Source of the DNA: Enterococcus casseliflavus NBRC 100478
GTDB lineage: Bacteria > Bacillota > Bacilli > Lactobacillales > Enterococcaceae
Direction of reading: 5' to 3'
Length of the DNA stretch: 64,000 nt
NCBI RefSeq assembly: GCF_001544095.1
Contig: NZ_BCPT01000015.1
Span: 1-64,000 of the forward strand
How positions within the stretch are numbered: position 1 is the stretch's first letter; the number at the start of each line of letters is the position of its first letter. Below the pieces are notes generated by a model. It saw only the letters and a list, made by a program, of their open reading frames with translations, did not search any database and was not told where the DNA came from. Made by a program: the position numbers and the translations under genes. This document shows, piece by piece, positions 14,445 through 23,373 of the stretch.

Positions 14445-15191
14445 ATGAAAAAAAGACTTTTTCCAATTACAACATTTATCTTATTAACAGGTACCCTTTT
14501 AGGACCAAAGGCGGTCTTAGCTGCGGAATATGATGGTCCAACTAAAGCAGTCAGTGAAGGAACAGTAACGATTCTAGAAAATGATGACCCAGATAATGTG
14601 ATTCCAGATCCAGATGATCCAGACAATCCGATAATTCCAGATCCAGATAACCCAATTAATCCTAACCCTGGATTACTAAGAATCAATTACGTTTCAGATT
14701 TTAGTTTTGGAAGGCAATTCAATACCTCTGCTGCTACGGCTATTCACGCAGATATGGATACTGTATTTGATGGTAATACCGGGGAAGAAATTAAAAGAGT
14801 TCCTTTTATTTCTACAGAAGACCGTCGTGGGACAGATAGACTCGGTTGGGAATTAAGAGTGAGTCAAAGTCGCCCATTTCAGGATAACGACGGAAATGAA
14901 CTTGAGGGAGCAAGAGTAACGATTAATAATCTTCAATATCCAAATATGGTGAATGCACCGACTACTACTCCTGGAAGTATTGTCATTAATGAAGAGGAAA
15001 AACCGGTTGCTTTTGCAGATGAGAGGCAAGGTAGCGGAAGCTGGTCTTTAGCATTGGGAAATCCAACAGATGAGGGTACTACAGACGGAGTCCTGTTAGA
15101 GATTCCTGCCAATACTGTAAAGAATAATACAACTTACAGTAGTTCATTAGTGTGGGAACTGGTTGCTGATCCAACGAATGTTTCTGAGTAA
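14445..15191 (+). CDS. WxL domain surface protein (small)
   Basis: 248 residues. Signal peptide at 1-27 (KRLFPITTFILLTGTLLGPK, cut after LAA). A charged DPDDPDNP-type spacer (about 46-75) follows. The WxL domain (about 78-248) has its two hallmark motifs, WELRVSQ and WELVADPT, and binds peptidoglycan non-covalently. It follows the DUF916 gene by 58 bp and precedes the large WxL protein, the standard cluster order. Confidence 0.95.
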   Translation: MKKRLFPITTFILLTGTLLGPKAVLAAEYDGPTKAVSEGTVTILENDDPDNVIPDPDDPDNPIIPDPDNPINPNPGLLRINYVSDFSFGRQFNTSAATAIHADMDTVFDGNTGEEIKRVPFISTEDRRGTDRLGWELRVSQSRPFQDNDGNELEGARVTINNLQYPNMVNAPTTTPGSIVINEEEKPVAFADERQGSGSWSLALGNPTDEGTTDGVLLEIPANTVKNNTTYSSSLVWELVADPTNVSE

Positions 15192-15223
15192 ATTATTCAC
15201 TTTTAGAAAATGGTGATACTAAT

Positions 15224-17461
15224 ATGAAAAATATTTTATGGGGTGGTTTGTGTCTTTTAGGCTTGCTGTTTTTTTCTATAAATATAGAAGGTTGGGCAGA
15301 CTCAGTTGAGAATTCTTTAGATATAGAAGTGGAATCTCCAACTTATTATGACGTACATGATGGGCCAAATCCTCTGCTAGCCTCAGTACAATTTAGAAAC
15401 ATTTCAAGAGAAAATTCTTTTCAGGAAAATAGCATCTTGGGAAGATTACAATTTTCTGTTATACAAGAGTTACTTGAACAGCGTGTGATGGCCAGTTACA
15501 ACGGAGTGGTACTACAGCGTGTAGAAGCCTGGTCGAACTCCACCGGAAGTATCGTGTCAAGGATTAGTCTAGGAGGACCACAATACTTAGACTTTTCAAT
15601 GTTCAATTTACTAAATTCGGACCTATATTTAGTGACTTTATATGGAAAAATTGATTTTACTTCTGATATTTTTAAAGAAATTTCTATAAGTGACAACGGG
15701 ATAATCACTTTAAATACACTAGATTGGTTGGATACCGAAAACATATTCTATAATGATGAAGTAACAGGCGAAAAGATTTTCGATCAATACCACGATATCA
15801 CCAAAGTTACCTCCCTCATTACAATAGAGGCAAGTTTATTAAAAGAACGTCATCTTACAGTAGATGGAGAAGTCTTATATGAAGAAGAGAGCTATGTTAT
15901 CCCATATCAAGAGTATAGTTTTAGACCACGAGAATTTGAAGGGTATAAATTGATTGAAGAAGGTGTTCCTAGTAACTCGTCAGGAAATATTACACAGCCA
16001 GAAACCCAAGTTGACTTTTACTATGAAGAAATAAAGCAAACTGGATTTGAGTATGAAGTAAGTCCACAATCTGTCTACCTTACTCAAGATTCGCAACGCA
16101 TAAATCCTATGAACACTGTTGAAGATGTTCGGTTTAATGGAAAGAGTCTTGATCCATCGGAATATGAAGTTAAGGTTAAATCTTTTATTGACACAGATAC
16201 AGTTGGAAGAAAAACTGCTGAGATGGAAATTATCCATAAGGAAAGCGGCGTGTCAGAACAGTTTGATCTGCCAATTTCTGTTCTTTGGGGAAATACGATC
16301 CTCCTGCAAGGTAGTAGTTATAGATCGTTAGGATCGTACACCTATTTTCCAGAAGAAAAGTATATTCAGATAGGCTGGGGGACTGAGCAAAATAATTCTG
16401 TGATTCATTCTGGATGGGGAGATGATATCTACTATTCAACCGCATTTTTTCGTCCGAATGATGATGTAAATCTAATTGGAACGTTATCCCCTTTTTGGGA
16501 AATAACTGGGAAAGGAAACCAACAAGCTGCCTCGTTAATAAGTGATTTACCCACTCGAAGAATTGATGTGAAGTCAGGTGATGTAATGGAAATTTTCCAT
16601 GCTCAGTCAATTAGTCACCCACTAATGACACAACTATTTATTAATGAACAGTCCAATACTTTAGCTAAAATAGCTGAAACCACTTATGTAGAAGTAACGG
16701 ATAATGGATATGTTCCACTTCAAATAAATTATGTTATTCCTAAAAAATCTAAAATACCAATAAATGTATCGAATGAAGAATTAGAACTGTCACTTGATGA
16801 ATTTTTAGATATGTCCTCTGCACCGCAAGTACAGGTGGTCGGATTTACAGAATATCCCGACAGAACAAAAGTTGGAACAACAACAGGGATTATAAGAGTT
16901 GAACAAATCCTGAGCACAGGACGAAGCATTGTAAAAGACTATGAAGTACCATTTACAGTAGAATTACCTGACGGACTTTTCGGTATTTCAACTGTAGATG
17001 ATATTCTTTTTGAGGAAGTAAAACAAAGTAGCACCCAACAACTGTCTTCTGGAAAAAATCAAGCTGGAGGAATACCTAGAATTCAAATCACTGATACAAG
17101 TCCGGCAGAAACGTGGGCTCTGCGTGTTTCTCAACCGAAAGCATTTTCTGATGCTTCAGGAAATACCTTATCTGGAGCCTATATCACATTAGATAATCTA
17201 TCTGTTAGTGGAGATTCTGACTTATTAATAGCGGATAGAGAAATTATCTTGGGAGGAGAAGCGGAGGAAATTGCATGGTTTTTTGATCATGACGATTCTA
17301 ATAAAAAAGGAATAACTGATATTCAATTTGGAAAGATGGATTCTGGAATGCAGTTGGTAATACCTCGCAACACAATACAAAATAGTACAGACTACCATGC
17401 AACAATCCAGTGGGAGTTAGTTTCTGATCCAACCTTAATTAAAAGAGAGGAAATAAAATGA
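15224..17461 (+). CDS. large WxL surface protein with MucBP-like module
   Basis: 745 residues with a signal peptide (LLGLLFFSINIEGWA). The N-terminal part of about 200 residues resembles a lectin-like region. A MucBP-type repeat (about 205-270: HLTVDGEVLYEEESYVIPYQ, then VDFYYEE) is followed by beta-rich bacterial Ig-like segments. The C-terminal WxL domain carries WALRVSQ and WELVSDPT. It is a probable adhesin that presents its N-terminal domains from the wall. Its stop overlaps the next start (ATGA). Confidence 0.9.
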   Translation: MKNILWGGLCLLGLLFFSINIEGWADSVENSLDIEVESPTYYDVHDGPNPLLASVQFRNISRENSFQENSILGRLQFSVIQELLEQRVMASYNGVVLQRVEAWSNSTGSIVSRISLGGPQYLDFSMFNLLNSDLYLVTLYGKIDFTSDIFKEISISDNGIITLNTLDWLDTENIFYNDEVTGEKIFDQYHDITKVTSLITIEASLLKERHLTVDGEVLYEEESYVIPYQEYSFRPREFEGYKLIEEGVPSNSSGNITQPETQVDFYYEEIKQTGFEYEVSPQSVYLTQDSQRINPMNTVEDVRFNGKSLDPSEYEVKVKSFIDTDTVGRKTAEMEIIHKESGVSEQFDLPISVLWGNTILLQGSSYRSLGSYTYFPEEKYIQIGWGTEQNNSVIHSGWGDDIYYSTAFFRPNDDVNLIGTLSPFWEITGKGNQQAASLISDLPTRRIDVKSGDVMEIFHAQSISHPLMTQLFINEQSNTLAKIAETTYVEVTDNGYVPLQINYVIPKKSKIPINVSNEELELSLDEFLDMSSAPQVQVVGFTEYPDRTKVGTTTGIIRVEQILSTGRSIVKDYEVPFTVELPDGLFGISTVDDILFEEVKQSSTQQLSSGKNQAGGIPRIQITDTSPAETWALRVSQPKAFSDASGNTLSGAYITLDNLSVSGDSDLLIADREIILGGEAEEIAWFFDHDDSNKKGITDIQFGKMDSGMQLVIPRNTIQNSTDYHATIQWELVSDPTLIKREEIK

Positions 17462-17751
17462 AAAAAATCATTTGTGTATTTCTAGTAGTTGTTTCGTTCT
17501 TTCTTTTAATACCTTTCGAAGTTCATGGTGATACGCACCGGGTGAAAAGCGAGGCTGTTGTTTCTTTTTATGAAAAAGATAATTCTAGAGATAGTGAAAC
17601 TAATGAAGCAGGTATTTTACCACAAACAAATGACCGGAATTCAAATTTAAAATGGATTGGATCAATGATCCTCTTTTTCATATTAATTTTTTTGAAACGC
17701 AACAATGAGTATGAGAATAGCTCTTGCTCATACAAAAAGGATAGAAAATGA
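17458..17751 (+). CDS. small LPXTG-like protein of WxL operon
   Basis: 97 residues. A signal peptide (about 1-24) and a short extracellular segment of about 30 residues are followed by the sorting motif LPQTN at about 56-60, a membrane helix (WIGSMILFFILIFL) and a basic tail. The motif has Asn in place of the usual Gly, so sortase use is uncertain. Mini-LPXTG proteins commonly close WxL operons. It overlaps the large WxL gene by 4 bp. Confidence 0.8.
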   Translation: MKKIICVFLVVVSFFLLIPFEVHGDTHRVKSEAVVSFYEKDNSRDSETNEAGILPQTNDRNSNLKWIGSMILFFILIFLKRNNEYENSSCSYKKDRK

Positions 17752-17845
17752 AGCACAATGTGAACGAGGTCTGTAGTGGGAAATTGGTTTTTACAATGAG
17801 TATGTCGTAACATACTAAAGGACAACGTATATTATAATACATGTG

Positions 17846-17877
17846 ATTAGTGGTGGTGTTTATATACCATCACTAAT
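17846..17877 (+). terminator. imperfect hairpin after WxL operon
   Basis: ATTAGTGGTGG pairs with CCATCACTAAT (17867-17877), with one wobble pair. It lacks a T run, so it may be an mRNA 3' stabiliser or a leader structure of the next gene rather than a terminator. Confidence 0.4.
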
Positions 17878-17898
17878 TGGTATTAGGAAAACAGAAAT

Positions 17899-18264
17899 AT
17901 GAAAACTATCGAAAACTTTAAAAATTATCAAGAACAAATTTTATCTGATTGGCTAAATCCGCTGATTATTAACCATCCAATCATTGAAGCCTATAGTAAA
18001 GAACTATTAACTACTTTAGAACTATTAATTACAACTATTTCTCCAGAGAATTTTTGGATTAATTTGCCTAAAATTTTAGGTATCGACTCAAAATTGCGCA
18101 TATTAGGAGAATACCTAGATATGGATATTGCACTGAAGCTAGAACTGAAAGAAAATGATGTGATCGATTTAGTCGAAAAGGACTTTCTTTCTTTTAATAA
18201 AGAGTTATGCGGTTATCGGTTGAATACAGATATGAAATGTTCACTTATATTCAATATAGTTTGA
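17899..18264 (+). CDS. unknown helical protein
   Basis: 121 residues, predicted all-helical and acidic (FKNYQEQILSDWLNPLIINH; ENFWINLPKILGIDSKLRIL). No signal peptide, membrane helix or motif. No convincing AGGAGG site precedes the ATG, so its expression is doubtful. It sits between the WxL operon and the Mga-like regulator and could be a small modulator of one of them, or the N-terminal stub of a longer lost gene. Confidence 0.45.
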   Translation: MKTIENFKNYQEQILSDWLNPLIINHPIIEAYSKELLTTLELLITTISPENFWINLPKILGIDSKLRILGEYLDMDIALKLELKENDVIDLVEKDFLSFNKELCGYRLNTDMKCSLIFNIV

Positions 18265-18478
18265 AACTATAAGGCTAGTACTTATGTGAAGACACAACTT
18301 AAAATATCAATACAGACAAATTGCTTAGACGACTCGACTGATCTGGATTAAAATGGTTTATCTCTATATCATCATAATCATCAAGAAAACTATTTAGAGC
18401 GAAAAAAATGTAGATTTTTTATTAAAGATGATAGGATAAAGATAAATTATTTACTATGTGTTTAGGGAGTGAGTTGGC

Positions 18479-19909
18479 ATGCGAATGATTTTATCAAGTA
18501 GAGATGAAAAGCTATTATCATTAATTGAATTAATTGAGAGGGAAAAATTTCAAACGTTCAATCAAATAGAAAAAGCTCTCGAGATAAACCCGAGAACATT
18601 GAATTCATTGATAAAGTATGGAAATGAAATTTTTTCTCCAGGAGAGATTTATCGCTCGAAAGAAGGAATTATCTTAATCCATTCATCAGAGACTATCACA
18701 GTCAAATATTACTATCAAAAAATTTTAGAAAATAGTTTAGAATTTAATATCATAGAATCCGTTTTTTTTGATCAGTATACGATAAGTAAGTTAGTGAATA
18801 AGCTCTTTATCAGTGAGTCTACACTTCGTCGATTAATCGATAAGCTTAATGTAGAACTAACTAAAATAGAAATGAAAATTGACACAAAAATTGTTGCTCT
18901 AAATGGAAATGAAAAAAACATATGCAATTTAATTATTCATTTGCTGCTTGAAAAATATTCAGATTGCACATTTTTATTTGATGGTTATCGAGTTTCTTTT
19001 GTGGAGTCTATAATTAAGAAAGTATTTAAGCAAAGAAATATTGGACTAAATTATCCAGATTTTTACCGTGTAAAAGTTTGGCTTCTTGTTGTTTTTCACC
19101 GCGCCAATCAAACCAGAAGACAAACTCATGGCGTAAGGTTGAGAGATTCTATTTTAGTTAAACTTCTTTCCATAGAGGCCTTAAAAAGAACATTGTATTT
19201 TCCACTGAAGAATAATCCGTATATCAATGCACTAGATTTTCTTTTTTCTGAGCAAATGATCTTTGAGTATGAGGAACTAGAAAAAAAGATAAAATATGAT
19301 CCATTATTGAAAGAAAAAAAAGAGAGGTTTGATAGGATTATTCATTATATTGAGGAATATTTTAATATAGTGATAACAGATCATCGGGAGAAATTGCTGG
19401 TAGATTTATGTAATGCTGCAAGCATTCATTTTGGTCCCCCATTTATTTTATATGATAAATACAAGATGTTTTCTGAAGAGGTGATGAAATATAATAAAAC
19501 CTTTTTTATCGAAATAAAAAAGGTTTTTATGTCTCAATTCCCAAATGAACCAGCTTATGTGATTGATACTTACCTGTATATGATTATAACGCATTGGCCA
19601 CAACTGCTTCTATCACTTAATAAAACGATTAGTCCAATCCGTCTTTCTTTAGTCTTTGATAGTGATATTGAACATATGGAAATGATTGAAAATCTAATTG
19701 GAATACTATTCCCTAGAAGGTTTATGATAAAGATCGTTTCGCACTTTACGAGTTTAAAGGAATTAAAGAATATTATTGATACGCAATTAGTTGTCACGAA
19801 TATTTGTGACTTGAATCTTCCAAGAAAAGATATAATCGTTACATCGTTATATCCCTCTGAAAATGAATTAGAAAAGCTACGCGATTACTATGAGAATGAT
19901 GCAGATTAA
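18479..19909 (+). CDS. Mga-like transcriptional regulator, possibly truncated
   Basis: 476 residues. N-terminal Mga-type helix-turn-helix domains (residues 5-75 and about 95-140: TISKLVNKLFISESTLRRLI) are followed by PRD-like regions (about 170-380) and a C-terminal EIIB-like fold (LSLVFDSDIEHMEMIENLIG onward). Mga proteins respond to PTS phosphorylation and control surface protein operons; the neighbouring WxL operon is the obvious target (inference). After the TAA the same frame stays open for 49 codons to 20059, so the natural protein may be about 525 residues and this TAA a nonsense mutation. Confidence 0.8.
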   Translation: MRMILSSRDEKLLSLIELIEREKFQTFNQIEKALEINPRTLNSLIKYGNEIFSPGEIYRSKEGIILIHSSETITVKYYYQKILENSLEFNIIESVFFDQYTISKLVNKLFISESTLRRLIDKLNVELTKIEMKIDTKIVALNGNEKNICNLIIHLLLEKYSDCTFLFDGYRVSFVESIIKKVFKQRNIGLNYPDFYRVKVWLLVVFHRANQTRRQTHGVRLRDSILVKLLSIEALKRTLYFPLKNNPYINALDFLFSEQMIFEYEELEKKIKYDPLLKEKKERFDRIIHYIEEYFNIVITDHREKLLVDLCNAASIHFGPPFILYDKYKMFSEEVMKYNKTFFIEIKKVFMSQFPNEPAYVIDTYLYMIITHWPQLLLSLNKTISPIRLSLVFDSDIEHMEMIENLIGILFPRRFMIKIVSHFTSLKELKNIIDTQLVVTNICDLNLPRKDIIVTSLYPSENELEKLRDYYENDAD

Positions 19910-20059
19910 TCTGATGCAAAATTGTCAGCTCTTACTGCGAGTGATTTTGATGATTTGATCAATACTTGGACAAAAAAGTTTAAGAAACTAGATATTGGTA
20001 AAAATAAATTACAAAATAATTTTGCAATGCAGTTACATATTATCATTTATAATGGGTAA

Positions 20060-20217
20060 CTCAATCAAAGAGAAATGAGATAATTTCTTTCAAAGGAATA
20101 GAGATATATTAATTTGTTTGGTAGTGGAAATAAATTATTCTTAAACGACTATTAAGTAGTCAATAAATCAATGTTCCACACAAGTATCAATTTATGAATT
20201 TTTGCACTAAGTATATA
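20060..20217. other. AT-rich spacer, nothing recognised
   Basis: No ORF with a ribosome site was found between the end of the Mga frame and the hairpin at 20218. Confidence 0.5.
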
Positions 20218-20250
20218 GGGTCAGAAACTTAAAAGTTTTTGATCTTTTTT
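20218..20250 (+). terminator. GGGTCAGAAACTT hairpin terminator
   Basis: Almost identical to 12989-13024: GGGTCAGAAACTT, AAAA, GTTTTTGATC and a T7 run. It probably ends the Mga transcript. Confidence 0.75.
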
Positions 20251-20354
20251 TGTTCTCCCGTTTTATGGCTCGTTCAATAGCTCAGTTAGTTAGGATCTGT
20301 TAGATATAAAAATAAGGGACAACAGAGAGTAACATAATAAACCTTTTCTTATGC

Positions 20355-20413
20355 TTGACATTCTTTTTATATACAGTTAAGCTATATATAGTTCAACTGT
20401 ATATAGCTTAACT
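20355..20413 (+). promoter_or_regulatory. PadR-type operator and promoter
   Basis: TTGACA at 20355-20360 is a consensus -35. Downstream, AGTTAAGCTATATA (20375-20388) and its perfect reverse complement (20400-20413) form a 14-bp inverted repeat with an 11-bp spacer, 26 bp before the PadR gene. PadR proteins bind such ATA-rich dyads and repress their own operons. Confidence 0.65.
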
Positions 20414-20438
20414 ATAGTAAAATAAGGAGTATCTTTAT

Positions 20439-20750
20439 ATGACTAGAAATCCATATTTACCTTTAACTGAAACAACTTTTTATATTCTTTTAGTTTTAAC
20501 TACACCCGCTCATGGATATGCTATTATTCAAGAAATTGATAAGTTAAGTGAAGGGGCAGTTAAGGTAGCAGCAGGAACTATGTATGGAGCGATTGAAAAT
20601 TTACTTAAGCTTAATTGGATAGAAGAAATTCCAAGTAGGGAAAAAAGAAGAAGAGTTTACAAAATTACTGATATAGGAGAAGAAGTTTTAAAACTAGAAA
20701 TAGAACGTCTAAGAAGCCTGATTAAACTATCTTCTGTATTTGGATATTAG
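20439..20750 (+). CDS. PadR family transcriptional regulator
   Basis: 103 residues with an AAGGAG site. The winged helix shows the family pattern: PLTETTFYILLVLTTPAHGY, then IIQEIDKLSEGAVKVAAGTM and YGAIENLLKLNWIEE. It is cotranscribed with the DUF2812 gene 11 bp downstream, a frequent pairing. It probably represses this two-gene operon through the inverted repeat just upstream. Confidence 0.92.
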   Translation: MTRNPYLPLTETTFYILLVLTTPAHGYAIIQEIDKLSEGAVKVAAGTMYGAIENLLKLNWIEEIPSREKRRRVYKITDIGEEVLKLEIERLRSLIKLSSVFGY

Positions 20751-20761
20751 GAGGGGACAAC

Positions 20762-21391
20762 ATGAAGAAATTTAGAATTTTCTTATCCTTGAAAAAAGAA
20801 GAAGAATGGATCAATTCTATACAGGAAGAGGGATATAGGTTAGTTTCTGTTAATTCTCTGGTGCCTATGTATACTTTTGAAAAAATGGCTAGTAAAGAAA
20901 TGTTCATTCCGTATGTACGCATTGATTTTAGAGAAAAAAGTATGAGGAAATCAAATTACGAAGATTACGTAACACTGTTTTCTGATAGTGGTTGGAAATT
21001 AATAAAGGGCAGTCGTTCCGGTGGCGCTCAGTACTTTCAGCAAGAACATCCAGATGTAACAAGAGAGATATTTTCTGATACTGATTCTCAAGAAAGTGTA
21101 AAGAAAAGATATGTGAAATATGGTTACACATATGGATCTATATTTTTATTGTATTTTTATATTTTTTCTAGCAGTAATTCATGGAGTTTAAATAATATTT
21201 TAAACATTAAATCATGGTATTTCACCCAAGGTTTATGGGAAATGAAGGGTATGTGGTTTTGGAAAGCATTTATTTTTGAAACTCCATTTGTTTTACTACG
21301 TGTATTACCTTTATTTTTCTTTCTATTTTTAGGTGTCTATTATCTCTTACGTTCGCTTATAAATGATGACTCAAAATTTAAAGCAAAATAA
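20762..21391 (+). CDS. DUF2812 membrane protein
   Basis: 209 residues with a TAGGAGG site. The N-terminal half (1-115) is the soluble DUF2812 domain (RIFLSLKKEEEWINSIQEEG onward, with PYVRIDFR and SDSGWKLI). Two membrane helices follow at about 123-140 and 177-200. The gene partner PadR suggests a membrane protein induced by envelope stress; the biochemical role of DUF2812 is unknown. Confidence 0.85.
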   Translation: MKKFRIFLSLKKEEEWINSIQEEGYRLVSVNSLVPMYTFEKMASKEMFIPYVRIDFREKSMRKSNYEDYVTLFSDSGWKLIKGSRSGGAQYFQQEHPDVTREIFSDTDSQESVKKRYVKYGYTYGSIFLLYFYIFSSSNSWSLNNILNIKSWYFTQGLWEMKGMWFWKAFIFETPFVLLRVLPLFFFLFLGVYYLLRSLINDDSKFKAK

Positions 21392-21435
21392 AAATAAAGG
21401 AAGTAGCCTTTTGAACAAGGGCGCTTCCTTTATTT
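21392..21435 (+). terminator. terminator of padR-DUF2812 operon
   Basis: AAATAAAGGAAG (21392-21403) pairs with CTTCCTTTATTT (21424-21435), directly overlapping the stop region of the DUF2812 gene. Confidence 0.8.
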
Positions 21436-21568
21436 GTTGTGGGACACCAGAGTATACTCTGTTGGACACTCCTTTAAACAGATTTTTAAATCATTAATAG
21501 TGTCCATGTAGATTGTGCAAAAAGCTTTCTCGAATCATAAAAAATTCATAATGAGTTATTTTGAGTAA

Positions 21569-21607
21569 GAGTGTTCAGAAAATGACTAATTTCTGGACAC
21601 TCTTTTT
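21569..21607 (+). terminator. orphan hairpin terminator
   Basis: GAGTGTTCAGAAA (21569-21581) pairs with TTTCTGGACACTC (21590-21602) and is followed by T5. No gene precedes it within 170 bp, so it may be the relic of a lost gene. The rest of 21436-21880 shows no ORF. Confidence 0.6.
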
Positions 21608-21880
21608 AGATACTGTAATTTATATGTATCACTCTATTTTTGTGTTCATAAACTCGTAGCTAAATCATTGTTCAATTAAAATTTAGGTTTATGAGTATTA
21701 GGACAAATCTTGGATGTGGTCAAAAACTTAAGGGTTTATGAGCTCTCTTTGATTGCTATAACTATAAAAGAGTTCAAGATAGAATATTCTTTAACAGTTC
21801 TTCTATGCTAAATTAACCTATAGTGAGAGTACTAACTATGCTATTAATTCCTATTTACTTAGAAATTATGAGTAAACAAC

Positions 21881-21937
21881 TTGACCTTATATAGATGGTT
21901 GTCTATATTACATATATAGACAACCATCTATATAAGG
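21881..21937 (+). promoter_or_regulatory. arsR: ars promoter with perfect 24-bp inverted repeat
   Basis: TTGACC (21881-21886), 17-bp spacer, TATATT (21904-21909). A perfect inverted repeat has arms 21885-21908 and 21914-21937 (core ATAGATGGTTGTCTATAT) with a 5-bp centre. It covers the spacer, the -10 and the ribosome-site start. ArsR bound here would block transcription until arsenite is present. The dyad also lets the leader RNA fold over the Shine-Dalgarno region. Confidence 0.85.
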
Positions 21938-21948
21938 AGGGTCGAAGA

Positions 21949-22263
21949 ATGAATTATGAATCTCTTTCATTAGTATTAAAATCTCTAGCGGATCCAAATC
22001 GTATGAAAATAGTAGATGTGCTTTCTTGCGGTAGTTTGTGTGCATGTGATTTACTTGAATATTTTGATTTTACGCAGCCTACACTTTCTCATCATATGAA
22101 AGTACTTGAAAAAGCGGGTGTCGTTTGTGTAAGTAAAAAAGGGCAATGGCACCATTATTCATTGAGGGAAGAATTTGTTGTAGAATTTATGGAATCTATT
22201 CAACAATTACTTGTAAATAATGAAGACAACTGTGTATGCAAAGTAAAAGAAGGATCTAAGTAG
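21949..22263 (+). CDS. arsR: ArsR family arsenite-responsive repressor
   Basis: 104 residues from ATG 21949 with a TAAGGAGG site. It has the ArsR winged helix (LKSLADPNRMKIVDVLSCGS, recognition helix FTQPTLSHHMKVLEKAGVV). The Cys pair in LCACDL on the DNA-binding helix is the classic arsenite-binding motif of ArsR. A further Cys pair (CVCK) lies at the C-terminus. It heads the arsenite operon and should autoregulate through the long dyad upstream. Confidence 0.93.
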   Translation: MNYESLSLVLKSLADPNRMKIVDVLSCGSLCACDLLEYFDFTQPTLSHHMKVLEKAGVVCVSKKGQWHHYSLREEFVVEFMESIQQLLVNNEDNCVCKVKEGSK

Positions 22264-22276
22264 GAGGAAAGTAAAA

Positions 22277-23356
22277 ATGAAATCAAAAGGTAAAGCTGAA
22301 GGGTTAGGCTTTTTTGAAAAGTATTTAACTCTATGGGTAATCTTGTGTATGATAATCGGAGTATTGATTGGACAGTTTGCTCCAGCTATTCCTGATACAT
22401 TAAGTCAATTTGAGTATTTTCAGGTCTCAATTCCAACGGCTATTTTGATATGGTTGATGATTTATCCTATGATGTTAAAAATTGATTTTACCAGTATTGT
22501 TCGTGCTGCTAAAAAACCTAAGGGATTAGTTATCACGTGCGTTACTAATTGGCTTATTAAACCGTTTACGATGTATGGCATTTCAGCACTCTTTTTTTAT
22601 GTGATTTTCCAACAATTGATTCCAATAGAACTAGCAAAAGAATACGTCGCTGGTGCAGTTATTCTAGGAGCAGCACCATGTACAGCGATGGTTTTTGTGT
22701 GGAGCTACCTAACAAAAGGTGACTCTGCCTATACTTTGGTTCAAGTCGCAATCAACGATTTAATTATCCTAGTATTATTTGCACCTATTGTTGCTTTCTT
22801 GTTAGGTGTTGATAATGTAAGTGTCCCCTTAGCTACTTTATTACTGTCTACTGTTCTTTTTGTAGTTGTTCCATTGTTTTTAGGCTTCATTACTCGAGTG
22901 TTGATCATAAAAAAAAGAGGTTTAACCTATTTTGAAAATGTCTTCTTGAAGAAATTTGATTCAGTGACGATTATTGGTTTATTACTAACTCTGATCATTA
23001 TCTTCTCCTTCCAAGGTGAAAGAATCATTGCTAATCCATTGCATATTTTATTGATTGCAATTCCTTTAACGATTCAAACGATTTTAATATTTACAATTGC
23101 TTATAGTTGGGCAAGATTTTGGAAGTTGCCACATAATATTGCTTCTCCTGCTGGAATGATAGGAGCAAGTAACTTTTTTGAGTTGGCAGTAGCGGTATCA
23201 ATATCACTTTTTGGATTACAGTCGGGAGCAACTTTAGCAACAGTCGTAGGCGTACTTGTGGAAGTGCCAGTTATGTTACTTTTAGTTAAGGTTTCTAATA
23301 AAACAAAAGACTGGTTCATAAATCCGGAATCTTTGAGTGAAATCAAGAACGTATAA
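22277..23356 (+). CDS. acr3: ACR3 family arsenite efflux transporter
   Basis: 359 residues and about ten membrane helices. Family landmarks: FEKYLTLWVILCMIIGVLIG at the N-terminus, the conserved Cys in GAAPCTAMVFVWSY (near 134) and the helix motif GASNFFELAVAVSISLFG. It exports arsenite using the proton gradient. It follows arsR by 13 bp and precedes the flavoprotein gene by 17 bp. Confidence 0.95.
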   Translation: MKSKGKAEGLGFFEKYLTLWVILCMIIGVLIGQFAPAIPDTLSQFEYFQVSIPTAILIWLMIYPMMLKIDFTSIVRAAKKPKGLVITCVTNWLIKPFTMYGISALFFYVIFQQLIPIELAKEYVAGAVILGAAPCTAMVFVWSYLTKGDSAYTLVQVAINDLIILVLFAPIVAFLLGVDNVSVPLATLLLSTVLFVVVPLFLGFITRVLIIKKRGLTYFENVFLKKFDSVTIIGLLLTLIIIFSFQGERIIANPLHILLIAIPLTIQTILIFTIAYSWARFWKLPHNIASPAGMIGASNFFELAVAVSISLFGLQSGATLATVVGVLVEVPVMLLLVKVSNKTKDWFINPESLSEIKNV

Positions 23357-23373
23357 AGGATAGGTGTGGAGAA

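Noticed and set aside
14423-14686. Minus-strand frame rich in Gly/Ser/Leu
   Set aside because: It is the complement of the DPDDPDNP spacer of the WxL gene; it has no start signal.
20265-20300. tRNA-like string (AATAGCTCAGTTAGTTAGG) resembling a D-arm
   Set aside because: No matching acceptor stem, anticodon or T-arm follows; only a chance or relic likeness.
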